From Gluconacetobacter tumulicola (GTDB taxonomy: Bacteria; Pseudomonadota; Alphaproteobacteria; Acetobacterales; Acetobacteraceae), in NCBI RefSeq assembly GCF_014174215.1, contig NZ_JABEQL010000020.1, forward strand, positions 1 through 64,000: a stretch of 64,000 nt of DNA. Reading direction: 5' to 3'. Made by a program: the position numbers and the translations under genes. The notes under the pieces were generated by a model. It made no database searches, was not told the DNA's origin, and was given only the letters and a program-made list of their open reading frames with translations. Shown here in pieces: positions 8,468-16,468 of the stretch; positions within the stretch are counted from its first letter, which is position 1; each line of letters opens with the position of its first letter.

Positions 8468-9694
8468 TCAGTTCCCCGCCTGATCCGGGTGGTCGGGGAA
8501 GGTGCCGTCCTTGACGGCGACCTTCGCGCCCGGCGTCGCGTAGACCAAGCCGTCGATGACGACCCGGTCGTCGGGCGACAGGCCAGAGCGGATGATGCGC
8601 ATCGCGCCGCGCGCGTCCCCCGGAACGACCAGCTTGGGCACCACGACGCCGTCTTTGCTGACGGTCAGCACGATATGATGGGACTGGTCGGGCAGGACCG
8701 CCGCGTCAGGCACCAGCAGCGCGAGGCTGGGCGGAGAGGACTCGACGCGCAGCCGCGCGAAAGCACCGGGCACGAGGTCGAGCGCCTGGTTGGGCACCGT
8801 TGCCCGCGCGTGGATCACGCCGCTGGACCGATCGATCGCGTTATCGACGAAATCGAGCGTGCCGGCGCGCGTGTATTCCCGCGTACCGTTGAGCGCGATC
8901 TGGATGGGTTCCGATAGCGGCCCCGTCGTCGACAGGCGATTGCGGGAAAAATTATCCCAGTCCGACTCGCTCATGTCGAAGTTCAGCCAGATGGGATCGA
9001 GCGATACGAGTGTCGTGAGCAGCGTGGTCGGACTGCTGGCGGTCCGGCTGCCGGCGACGAGGTTGCCTACCGACACCAGATGGGTTCCGATCCGCCCGGT
9101 CACCGGGGCGGTGATGCGGCAATGGTCGAGGTCGAATTGCGCGTCCCTGATCTCGGCTTGAGCCGCGTCGATCGCGGCCTGAGCGGCCTGGCGTTCGGAC
9201 AGCCGCTGATCCACGTTCTCGACCGAGCCGGCGTCGCCATGCACCAATGTCTGCGCGCGCTTGAATTCGCGCGTGGCGAGCATCTCCCGCGCCTGGGCGC
9301 TCTCAAGCTGCGCCTTGGCGGCGGCAAGACGGATCTCGTAAGGGACCGGATCGATGGTGAAGAGCAGATCGCCCTTGTGAACGATGTCGCCGTCGCGGAA
9401 ATGCACGCCGGTCAGCACACCACCCACCTGGGCGCGGACCTCGATTGCATCGATCGCGGCGAACTGGCCCAGAAAGCCAAGTCGCTCGGGAATGCTGCGC
9501 TGTTCCGGTCGGGCCGCGATCACCTGGGGGGCAGCCTGATCGGCGGGTGCCGCCTGTGCACGATCGGTCAGATAGGCACTTTCGCGCCAGACGCCGCCCG
9601 ACGTGGCAGCGACCCCAGCCAGAATTGCAAGAACCCGCACCGACGGCCGGCGGAAAGAGCCTTTCCCACCCGTGCTCTTTGCGTCGCTCGACAT
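8468..9694 (-). CDS. RND efflux membrane-fusion protein (MexE-like)
   Basis: A 408-residue periplasmic adaptor. An N-terminal membrane anchor spans about residues 20-40. The biotinyl-lipoyl-like half-motifs (IEVRAQVGGVLTGVHFRDGD and CRITAPVTGRIG) flank an alpha-helical hairpin of about residues 115-180. The beta-barrel and membrane-proximal domains follow. It is the first gene of the MFP-RND-OMF operon, 4 bp before the pump. The 187-bp spacer to the divergent TetR gene carries a clear palindrome (9770-9786) that is a likely operator. Confidence 0.95.
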   Translation of the reverse strand: MSSDAKSTGGKGSFRRPSVRVLAILAGVAATSGGVWRESAYLTDRAQAAPADQAAPQVIAARPEQRSIPERLGFLGQFAAIDAIEVRAQVGGVLTGVHFRDGDIVHKGDLLFTIDPVPYEIRLAAAKAQLESAQAREMLATREFKRAQTLVHGDAGSVENVDQRLSERQAAQAAIDAAQAEIRDAQFDLDHCRITAPVTGRIGTHLVSVGNLVAGSRTASSPTTLLTTLVSLDPIWLNFDMSESDWDNFSRNRLSTTGPLSEPIQIALNGTREYTRAGTLDFVDNAIDRSSGVIHARATVPNQALDLVPGAFARLRVESSPPSLALLVPDAAVLPDQSHHIVLTVSKDGVVVPKLVVPGDARGAMRIIRSGLSPDDRVVIDGLVYATPGAKVAVKDGTFPDHPDQAGN

Positions 9695-9769
9695 CGTTCC
9701 TCACTTTCGGCACGCGAAATCGCCGCCGTTGCGCTATATAAAAGGTGAGCAGTCTCTATATCCATTTAG

Positions 9770-9786
9770 ATGATGATCGTCATCAT
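9770..9786. promoter_or_regulatory. Palindromic operator candidate for the efflux TetR
   Basis: ATGATGA-TCG-TCATCAT is a perfect 7+7 bp palindrome in the spacer between the efflux operon (start 9694) and the divergent TetR gene (start 9882). AT-rich flanks extend it (ATTTAG on the left, AAAT on the right). The position near both promoters is what a TetR-type repressor controlling pump and itself would need. Assignment to this regulator is inference. Confidence 0.6.
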
Positions 9787-9881
9787 AAATTCGGGAGCAG
9801 GGTGCCATTTGGGGCCCCTTCACGTTATCAGGCCGCTTTGTCATATTTTCAGGCCTGATTGGGAGGGTAGAGAGGGAGGTC

Positions 9882-10490
9882 ATGAGGAAATCGAAGGCCG
9901 AGACGGCCAGGACCAGAAACCGCATCGTCGAGACTGCAAGCGACGCCCTGCGGCGCAACGGGATCAGCGGCACGTCGTTGCATGAGTTGATGTCCGAGGC
10001 GGGTATGACCCATGGCGGCTTCTACCGGCACTTCGATTCCAAGGAGCAGCTGATCGCCGAGGCCTGTAGCCGTGGCTGCGACGCCCTGCTCGACACCATA
10101 CGGGCCGCCGGATCACGCTCGCCCGACGCGTGTCCGGCGGGCACGTCGCCCGGTCTGGCTGCGATCGCCGACACGTTCCTGACGCCCGAATACCGGGACG
10201 AGGACGCCGCGTGCTGCCCGTTCGTGTCCTTCGGCAGCGAACTGGCCCGTGCCGACGCGGCGACGCGCCATGCCGCGACAGAAGGGATGCGACGCGCCAT
10301 CGGATTGCTGGAACAGGAGTTTCATGACGGCGACATGGCCCGCATGCGCGCAATCGCGGTCTTCGCGGCCCTGATCGGGGGCGGGACCCTCGCCCGTATT
10401 GTCGACGATCCCGCCTTTTCCGACGAGATCCTCCAGGCCGCCAAGATGTTGATCTGCCGGATTTCGCGTGACGCCACCGAAGGCGGGTGA
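9882..10490 (+). CDS. TetR-family regulator of the RND efflux operon
   Basis: A 202-residue repressor. Residues 8-55 form the TetR HTH with the typical TSLHELMSEAGMTHGGFYRH and FDSKEQLIAEA. The C-terminal ligand domain is of the AcrR/TetR_C type and contains the pattern CCPFVSFGSEL. This N-terminal GGFYRHF form is common for regulators placed next to efflux pumps and oxidoreductases. It is divergent from the MFP gene across a palindrome, so repression of pump and self is the likely role. The inducer is unknown. Confidence 0.92.
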   Translation: MRKSKAETARTRNRIVETASDALRRNGISGTSLHELMSEAGMTHGGFYRHFDSKEQLIAEACSRGCDALLDTIRAAGSRSPDACPAGTSPGLAAIADTFLTPEYRDEDAACCPFVSFGSELARADAATRHAATEGMRRAIGLLEQEFHDGDMARMRAIAVFAALIGGGTLARIVDDPAFSDEILQAAKMLICRISRDATEGG

Positions 10491-10538
10491 ACACGCCGTT
10501 TTGTCGGGAGCATTCACCGTTCGGCAGTGTGTCCTATC

Positions 10539-11978
10539 TCAGGACGCAATTTTGGGTGGTCGAACCTGCCAGACTGTCTTCGACAGCATGGCGACACCGC
10601 AGATCGGCGCGAAGATGACGTAGGAAGCGGCCACGATCATGGACAGGCCCGTCATTCCGGCATGGAAGACATGGACCGCCACGATGCCGCCGCCCGCGGC
10701 AAGCAGCGTGCGGATCGTGTAGGCGAGGAAAGGCCAGAATGCATGGCCGGCTCCTTGGGCGGCAAAGGCGAACACGAATCCCGTTGCCATGAAACCGTAA
10801 GTCGGCGCGACGATGGCCAGATAGGTGGTGGCAAAATCGGAGACTGCGGCCTGGGTGGTGAACATCCCGGCCCAGAGTGCTGGTGCCAGTGCGATGCCCA
10901 GCCCGACGATTTCGGCGAAACCCGCGCCGATATAGGTCCCGACCCAGGCCATTTTTCTGGCACGCGCGGTCTGGCCGGCACCCATGGCAATGCCCACCAT
11001 CGTCAGCACGGCCGAGGACAGCCCGAACAGGATCGGGATCATCACGTAATCCAGCCGCGAGGCAATGCCATAGCCCGCGATGGCATCGACACCGAAGCGC
11101 CCGACCGCGCCGGTGACGAGGATGACGGTCAGGTTGGTCTGCACCGTGTTCAGCGCGGTGGGGATGCCCACCTTCAGGATATCGGCAAAAAGCCGCCATT
11201 CCAGCCGGACCCACCGCAATTTCAGACCCGACCGGCCCGAATTCATGTAGCGCAGCAGTACGACCAGCGCGCACGCGTAATAGAGGACGAACGCCAGGCC
11301 GGCTCCGGCGACGCCCAGGCGCGGGATCGGCCCAAAACCGAAGATCAGCGCTGGGGAGGCGGGGATCATCACCAGCGCGCCCACCAATGTCACCAGCGCC
11401 GGGATCTTCACATTGCCGGATCCGCGCAGGGCGGCCGCGACAAGGTTGACGATCCAGATCGCCACCGCGCCACCGAAGACCGTGTCGGAATAGGCGAGCG
11501 CCGCCGTCAGCGACGCGCCGTTTCCACCCAGTGCGGCGTATAATGCGGGGCCGCCCCAGAGCAGTCCGACGGTGAAGGCCGCACCGACGACGGCGGCCAG
11601 CACGATGGCATGGAGCACCAGAGCGTCCGCGTCATGCTGGCGACGGGCGCCAATCGCGCGTGCGACGGACGAGGCCACACCGCTGCCCAGCCCGCCGTTC
11701 GACATGGTGATCATCAGCATGTACACGGGGAACACCAGCGCCACGCCGGCCAGCGCATCGGTGCCGAGATAACCGACATAATAGGTCTCGGCCACGCCGA
11801 CTGCCGTCTGGGCCAGCAGGACCGCGATGGTTGGCAGCGCCAGCCGCGTCAGGGTTGCCATAATCGGCCCGTTCAGGATCGCGGCGCGCGCCTGCGCCTT
11901 GCGGTCCGCGACGCGGCTTTCGCTGACGGGCGTGATCTCCACCAGGTTGGCGATTGTCTCGCCTGCGGCCTCCGACAT
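10539..11978 (-). CDS. MATE-family efflux transporter
   Basis: A 479-residue inner-membrane antiporter with about 12 predicted transmembrane segments in two homologous bundles. The N-terminal repeat shows LTRLALPTIAVLLAQTAVGVAETYYVGYLG and the second starts VGIPTALNTVQTNLTVILVTG (both quoted parts are each recognisable MatE starts). A 35-residue cytosolic N-terminal tail precedes TM1. MATE proteins export cationic drugs or metabolites using H+ or Na+. The gene lies 10 bp before the dehydrogenase gene's end on the same strand, so the dehydrogenase and MATE genes may be co-transcribed, the dehydrogenase first. Confidence 0.94.
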   Translation of the reverse strand: MSEAAGETIANLVEITPVSESRVADRKAQARAAILNGPIMATLTRLALPTIAVLLAQTAVGVAETYYVGYLGTDALAGVALVFPVYMLMITMSNGGLGSGVASSVARAIGARRQHDADALVLHAIVLAAVVGAAFTVGLLWGGPALYAALGGNGASLTAALAYSDTVFGGAVAIWIVNLVAAALRGSGNVKIPALVTLVGALVMIPASPALIFGFGPIPRLGVAGAGLAFVLYYACALVVLLRYMNSGRSGLKLRWVRLEWRLFADILKVGIPTALNTVQTNLTVILVTGAVGRFGVDAIAGYGIASRLDYVMIPILFGLSSAVLTMVGIAMGAGQTARARKMAWVGTYIGAGFAEIVGLGIALAPALWAGMFTTQAAVSDFATTYLAIVAPTYGFMATGFVFAFAAQGAGHAFWPFLAYTIRTLLAAGGGIVAVHVFHAGMTGLSMIVAASYVIFAPICGVAMLSKTVWQVRPPKIAS

Positions 11979-11988
11979 GACTTACGCC

Positions 11989-12768
11989 TTACGCCGCGGG
12001 ACGAAAGATGGGCGCGCCGGCCGGGGCGCCGATCGTGCCGCCATCGACGACGATCTCGGCGGCCGTGATGTGCTTCGCCTCGTCGGACGCCAGGAACAGC
12101 ACCGCATTGGCGATATCCACGGCGGCGCCCAGATGGCCCAGTGGAATGGCCAGGGAATAGGCGGCTTCAAGCTGTTCCATCGCCTCCGGCGTCGATGCCC
12201 GCGACTCCCAGATCGGCGTACGGGTGGCGCCCGGCACCACGCTGTTCACGCGAATACCGCGCGGCGCGAGTTCGGCGGCCAGCACCCGGTTCATAGCCCC
12301 GATTCCGCCCTTGCTGGCGGCGTAGGCGGACGCGCCGGGAATGCCGAGCACCTGATGTACCGACCCGTTCAGGATGATGGAGGCGCCGGCCGCGAGGTGC
12401 GGCGACGCCGCCTGCACGGTGAAGAAGACGGCGGTCAGGTTCGTGGCGATGACCCGCTCGAACTGTGCCCGATCGGTGCCGCCAACCGGGGTCGCGCCCG
12501 GAATGCCGGCATTGGCGAACACGATATCGAGCGTGCCGAACCGTTCGATCGCGGCCGCGACCGCCCGTTCGGCGGCGTCGTCTTCCGTCAGGTCGGCCCG
12601 CACGACCAGCGCATTCGGACCGAGCTTTTCGGCCGCCGCGTCGAGCGTCCGCTGGTTGCGGCCGGTGATGACCACGCGTGCGCCTTCCTCGATGAACCGC
12701 TCGGCAGTCGCCAGCCCGATGCCGCTATTGCCACCGGTGATCAGGGCGGTCTTGTTCTGGAGTCTCAT
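11989..12768 (-). CDS. Short-chain dehydrogenase/reductase (SDR)
   Basis: A 259-residue NAD(P)-dependent oxidoreductase of the classical SDR type. The start is MRLQNKTALITGG (12768). Visible motifs are the nucleotide-binding TGGNSGIG at about residue 11, the NAG segment FANAG near 86, the catalytic Ser of NGSVHQ near 135, and YAASK near 149. The C-terminal RVNSVVPGATRTP and VVDGG are typical. A longer reading that starts within the TetR gene on the other strand is rejected. It is divergent from the TetR gene at 12871, which may repress it and the MATE gene. Confidence 0.93.
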   Translation of the reverse strand: MRLQNKTALITGGNSGIGLATAERFIEEGARVVITGRNQRTLDAAAEKLGPNALVVRADLTEDDAAERAVAAAIERFGTLDIVFANAGIPGATPVGGTDRAQFERVIATNLTAVFFTVQAASPHLAAGASIILNGSVHQVLGIPGASAYAASKGGIGAMNRVLAAELAPRGIRVNSVVPGATRTPIWESRASTPEAMEQLEAAYSLAIPLGHLGAAVDIANAVLFLASDEAKHITAAEIVVDGGTIGAPAGAPIFRPAA

Positions 12769-12787
12769 GGTCCGTATCTCCAATTGG

Positions 12788-12820
12788 ATTACGATCATAA
12801 TGCACCATGACGATTGTAAT
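12788..12820. promoter_or_regulatory. Imperfect inverted repeat between SDR and tetR
   Basis: ATTACGATCAT at 12788-12798 faces ATGACGATTGTAAT at 12807-12820. Together they form an imperfect dyad in the 102-bp divergent spacer. It overlaps the probable start region of the SDR transcript and is a fair candidate for the operator of the adjacent TetR regulator. Confidence 0.4.
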
Positions 12821-12870
12821 GCAATGGGGGTGGCCCTAAATTTCGCAATGGAGAGCAAGGAAGGCGGCAC

Positions 12871-13473
12871 ATGCGGTATGGGAAGGGTCATAGGGAAGAG
12901 ACGCGGCGGCACATCATCGACGTGGCCGCGCGGCGTTTCCGTGAGGATGGCGTGGCTGCGGCGGGCATCGCGGGGCTGATGGCCGATGCTGGCCTGACCA
13001 ATGGCGCGTTCTATACCCACTTCACCTCCAAGGAGGATCTGGTCCGGCAGGCCCTGCAGGCAGTGCAGGAGAACACCCAAGGTACTACCGTGCAGGCACT
13101 CAAGGACGGTGCGCCGCCGGAGGTGTGGCTGCGGCGTTATCTCAGCCCGCAGCATCGAGACAATCCGGGCGCCGGCTGTGTCGCGGCGGCGCTGTCGGCC
13201 GAGATCGCGCGTCATCCCGAGGAGACGCGCGACATTTTTCGCGCGGGCTACGAAAAATTTGTCGGACTGATCGCGGCGACCCTTCCCATCGGAACGCCGG
13301 CCGAGCGACGGGCGAAAGCACAGGCTCTCTACGGGTTGATGATCGGTACGCTCCAACTGGCGCGCGCGGTAGGGAAGGGCCCTGAATCCGACGAGATTCT
13401 TGATAATGGGGTCAAAGCCGGCCTCGTATTCATCAGCAGCGTACCAGAGCTACGCTGTGTCACCGCTCCCTGA
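12871..13473 (+). CDS. TetR-family regulator
   Basis: A 200-residue regulator. The HTH covers residues 10-57 (TRRHIIDVAARRFREDGVAA and LTNGAFYTHFTSKEDLVRQA). A TetR_C_like ligand domain contains the Cys of PGAGCVAAALSAEIARHP, which aligns with the CCPFVS position of the efflux TetR at 9882. The two regulators are paralogous in type, each divergent from an oxidoreductase or efflux unit. Its last residues (ELRCVTAP) run into the decayed region and may not be original. Confidence 0.92.
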   Translation: MRYGKGHREETRRHIIDVAARRFREDGVAAAGIAGLMADAGLTNGAFYTHFTSKEDLVRQALQAVQENTQGTTVQALKDGAPPEVWLRRYLSPQHRDNPGAGCVAAALSAEIARHPEETRDIFRAGYEKFVGLIAATLPIGTPAERRAKAQALYGLMIGTLQLARAVGKGPESDEILDNGVKAGLVFISSVPELRCVTAP

Positions 13474-13636
13474 AGGGCGGCGATCCGGGGGAACCGCGCG
13501 GCGCCTCACTGGGCGTGCACACTGGCCGAGCCCTCTGGCCAATCCTTGCTGCTCCGGCCTATGCCAACCGGAACGCATGGCGATCAGTCGTGCCAATGTG
13601 ATCCACGGATGACACTGCAGAAATTCCCGCGATGGA

Positions 13637-13909
13637 AGTGGGATTTTTGTCGGCGATGACATCCGCCTTGACGTTCCCGAACGTCGTCTCCGGCTTGTGC
13701 TTGATGCCGTCGTAGAAGGCCTGGATGATATCCTCCTTGAAATGCGGCGTGCGCGGAAACGCCTGCACGACCGCTTCACGCTCGGCGTCTGAATAGTCGC
13801 CGTACGTCAAGCCGAGCACGTCCATCTCGACACCGGCCGTTACCAGGGCAATCACAGGATGCATGTGTTTCGGAATGCCGGGCGTCGTATGCAGGGCGAT
13901 CGCCGTCCA
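13637..13909 (-). pseudogene. Truncated HD-domain hydrolase (cyanamide hydratase-like) remnant
   Basis: A continuous stretch of about 91 codons resembles the C-terminal half of small HD-domain proteins related to cyanamide hydratase. It includes WTAIALHTTPGIPKHMHP, the segment VTAGVEMDVLGL, and FKEDIIQAFYDGIKHKPETT (each a conserved block), then FGNVKADV. The N-terminal HD metal-binding half and the usual last ~15 residues are missing on both sides, replaced by unrelated codons, although the frame stays open from 14035 to 13559. It is best read as a deletion remnant. Confidence 0.7.
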
Positions 13910-14031
13910 AAGGGGCAAGCTGGGCTGGATCTCCATGCTATGCTCGATCGGGAGGTATCGTACGGACTGATCATCGGTGATGGTCCTTGATGCAGCGGAC
14001 TGGAGCGAGAGACAGCGGCAATCGCTCGCAG

Positions 14032-14682
14032 TCACGGAATGAGTCCCGTCCTCCGGTACGTTCGGATCGTTCGGTCGTAGATGGCGATGTCCTGGCCGCC
14101 ACGCGCGACGAGCTGAGCCCCCTCGATGGCCGCGAAGATCGCCATTGCGTGCTCCTGCAATTGCAGCGCGCTCACCGCAGGCTTGGCCAGTTCCAGAACC
14201 TTGATGATCCAGCGGACATTCGTTTCGGTGAATTTGTCGATTTCGGTGCGTACTTCCGTGGGAAGGTCATCGAATTCCGCGCTCATGATGCCGCAGAGGC
14301 ACATGCGATTGTCGTCGGCCAGGGCGGAGCGAAAGATCTCCATATATCTGTCCATGCACCACGTCGCGTCGTTGGAGGTGGCCAGCAGATCCGCCAGATA
14401 GGCTTCCCCATCCTCGGTATAGCGACGTGCCAGGGCGGCTCCGAGATCGCCCTTGGTGGGGAAGTGATAGTGCATGCTGGCGTTTTTGATCCCCACCGCC
14501 TTTGCGATTTCGCGAAAGCTCAGGACGTTGTAGCTTCTTGCTGCTCCGCTTCTGCCGTCATTCACTCGAAGCATTTCACGAGGGATCTGGTCGTTCCTTG
14601 AAGGGCCCCGGGAAACAGGTTTGGGATGCCGAGGGATTGACTGAGTGGCAGCATCACTGACCATCATTCGTGCGTCGCGCAA
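14032..14682 (-). CDS. TetR-family regulator
   Basis: A 216-residue protein. The recognition part of the TetR HTH is clear (FREIAKAVGIKNASMHYHFP then TKGDLGAAL), followed by a C-terminal domain with CLCGIMSAEFDDLP and a helical end. The first ~45 residues do not match the usual helix 1 well (expected ILxAAxxLFxxxGY; seen MLRVNDGRSGAARSYNVLSF), so the N-terminus may be eroded or the start misplaced. It lies 28 bp behind an SDR gene on the same strand, which it may regulate. It sits inside a stretch of broken genes. Confidence 0.8.
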   Translation of the reverse strand: MRDARMMVSDAATQSIPRHPKPVSRGPSRNDQIPREMLRVNDGRSGAARSYNVLSFREIAKAVGIKNASMHYHFPTKGDLGAALARRYTEDGEAYLADLLATSNDATWCMDRYMEIFRSALADDNRMCLCGIMSAEFDDLPTEVRTEIDKFTETNVRWIIKVLELAKPAVSALQLQEHAMAIFAAIEGAQLVARGGQDIAIYDRTIRTYRRTGLIP

Positions 14683-14710
14683 AAGGTGAGCCTGACGAGA
14701 GATGTTGCTA

Positions 14711-15454
14711 TCACGCGCCTACTCCCCCATCCACGGCTATCACGGAGCCCGTTATGTAGCTCGCCGCCGGAGAGGCAAGGAATGCGACCACCGCGGCAAT
14801 CTCCTCGGGTTGTGCATAGCGGCCGAGCGCGGTGACCGACTTCAGCCAATTAGCGAATGGGCCGCTGTCCGGGTTCATCTCGGTTTCGACCGGACCGATC
14901 GCAAGCGCGTTGACAGTGATCCGCTTCGGCCCAAGGTCGCGCGCAGCCCCTTTGACGTAACCCGCAATCGCAGCTTTGGTGGACGAATAGTCGGCTAGTC
15001 CCGGTGCGCCGACGCGTACTGCCGAGGTGGACGACATCGTGATAATGCGCCCGCCTTCGTCTATGACCTGAGAGGCCGCTCGGATTGCTGCGATGACGCC
15101 GGTGACGTTCACAGCATGCATGCGGTCAAGTGCGGCGGTGTCACTGATGTCGATCGCACCCGCTTCGAACACACCCGCGTTTGCAACGAGAATATCGAGC
15201 CGACCGAATTCTCGGTAGACGTCGGCGACAAGCGCCGCCACCTGCGCCGAATCTGCCTGATCGGCCTTGAACGCCTTTGCGCGAACGGTCTTCCGCTCCA
15301 TATCGGACACAACGGACATGGCCCTGTCTTCACTCGCGGAGTAGCTGATCGCCACGTCCGCGCCTAGATCGGCGAGAGCCAGCGCCGAAGCCGTCCCGAT
15401 GCCGCGCGAACCGCCCGTCACGAGCGCGACCTTGCCGGAAAGTAATTTGGTCAT
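14711..15454 (-). CDS. Short-chain dehydrogenase/reductase (SDR)
   Basis: A 247-residue classical SDR. The start at MTKLLSGKVALVTGG (15454) is preferred over an upstream in-frame ATG. The nucleotide-binding TGGSRGIG is at about residues 12-19, NAG in LVANAGVF near 86, the catalytic Ser in MSSTSAV near 135, and YSSTK near 150. The C-terminal end is SVIAVDGGVGA. It resembles 3-oxoacyl-ACP-reductase-like enzymes acting on varied alcohols or ketones. It appears intact while genes on both sides are fragments, so selection may still act on the SDR/TetR pair. Confidence 0.92.
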   Translation of the reverse strand: MTKLLSGKVALVTGGSRGIGTASALALADLGADVAISYSASEDRAMSVVSDMERKTVRAKAFKADQADSAQVAALVADVYREFGRLDILVANAGVFEAGAIDISDTAALDRMHAVNVTGVIAAIRAASQVIDEGGRIITMSSTSAVRVGAPGLADYSSTKAAIAGYVKGAARDLGPKRITVNALAIGPVETEMNPDSGPFANWLKSVTALGRYAQPEEIAAVVAFLASPAASYITGSVIAVDGGVGA

Positions 15455-15487
15455 TGTTGATTTCTCCACATTGGGTGCAGTTCGCAC

Positions 15488-15610
15488 CTATTTGATCTCT
15501 GTGTTCGCAATCGGCAGGATCGCCGCCACACGCCATCCAGCGGTGCTACGGACAAGCGTCTGGCTGATGAGGAATGTATTGTCCTGCGCGGGCTTGCCGC
15601 GAAGGCCGCG
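15488..15610 (-). pseudogene. C-terminal remnant of an NTF2-like (SnoaL/DUF4440) protein
   Basis: The minus-strand reading ends at a TAG (15488-15490) after FLISQTLVRSTAGWRVAAIL and PIANTEIK. The pattern of a last beta strand with GWRVA is typical for the end of nuclear-transport-factor-2-like small enzymes. No start or N-terminal part exists upstream; the frame runs into a carboxymuconolactone-decarboxylase fragment in another frame. About 40 codons survive. Confidence 0.5.
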
Positions 15611-15773
15611 GGTGGTGGAGCGACACATTCCAGGGTCCGATCATCTTGCCGTCCGGCTGTTGGGTCTTGAATGCATTGAAGCCGGTAGCGATGCCCGCGC
15701 GCATGTCGTCGTAAAGCGTCTTCTGGAGCGGATCGAAATCGGCCGGATCGATGAGAGGAAGCCGCATCGTCAT
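15600..15773 (-). pseudogene. N-terminal remnant of a carboxymuconolactone-decarboxylase-family protein
   Basis: The reading starts MTMRLPLIDPADFDPLQ at 15773 and matches the opening of AhpD-like carboxymuconolactone decarboxylase proteins through DGKMIGPWNVSLHHPR. It then changes abruptly to unrelated codons. The catalytic CxxC/His part is missing. Its ATG overlaps the stop of the preceding glyoxalase-type reading by 4 bp, so the two were once an operon. The deletion joins it out of frame to the NTF2-like tail. Confidence 0.7.
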
Positions 15774-16060
15774 GGCCCCGGGAAGGGCGGCGGGATGAGC
15801 TTGCCTTCGAGGCGCCGCGCCAGTTCTGCCACGGCATGGTCGTCGACCTCGTTGCGTTGTGCCGGTGTCAGTTCCGCCGGCGCCAGGTGGGCTACGATCT
15901 GATGACCGTAAAAATCGAAATCGACCCAGTCGGGCGCGCTTCTGCCCTCCGGGCATCCCAGAAGCTCCCCGTAGAATGCGCGGGCCTCCGCAATGTCGCG
16001 GACGGGAAAGGCGAGATGGAAGGGCGGGATGGTGCCGGTGCCTGTCGCGATGGTGTTCAT
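15770..16060 (-). pseudogene. Truncated VOC-superfamily (glyoxalase-like) protein
   Basis: A 96-residue reading. Residues 13-70 match the first beta-alpha-beta module of a dioxygenase/glyoxalase-like VOC protein (FHLAFPVRDIAEARAFYGEL, then WVDFDFYGHQIVAHL with the metal His). Full members have about 140 residues and a second module. Here NEVDDHAV is followed by LARRLEGKLIPPPFPGP and a stop, which looks like the tail of some other protein joined in frame. Probably a deletion product, function unlikely. It could be a short functional single-module protein, but that is less likely. Confidence 0.65.
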
Positions 16061-16468
16061 GTCGATCTATCCTTGGAGGCTTTTGAAACAGTCTCTTATT
16101 CACGGCTGACCCGCCACTAACGGTAACGCTGTGCCGTATAGGATGGAAAACGATATATTTCGTTTGTGAGAAATCAAATATTCGATCTGTCGGCCGCGCC
16201 TCATGTACCTGCCGCCACGCCGGCCATCCCTGTCTCCTGCGCGGGAACGTGAGGGCGGGAGGCGTTTTGCATCGCCTCCGTCCAGATCGGACACATCATG
16301 GAACATGATCGTCCGGTCGACGAACTTTCCTGCCCGCTTCTTTTCCGATCCGCTTCCTGCCCCCATGTGATGGGAAATGGGAGGGCGGAATGTCATCCAG
16401 CGTTCCGCCGACGCCACGTGACAGCAGCACATCGCACCCGACGCGCGGCCCCGGAACCGGGACCGGGC
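16061..16468. other. Intergenic region with an AT-rich island
   Basis: No supported gene. Bases about 16135-16195 are markedly AT-rich for this genome and contain an imperfect dyad (CGATATATTT ... AAATATTCG), a likely promoter region for the kinase gene that follows on the plus strand. An open frame continues upstream of the kinase to 16298, but residues before about MISARPDR do not resemble the kinase family. Confidence 0.4.

Noticed and set aside
5188-8514. Large plus-strand open frames opposite the RND operon
   Set aside because: They mirror the GC3-rich codons of the pump genes, have low-complexity R/D/G composition and no family motifs.
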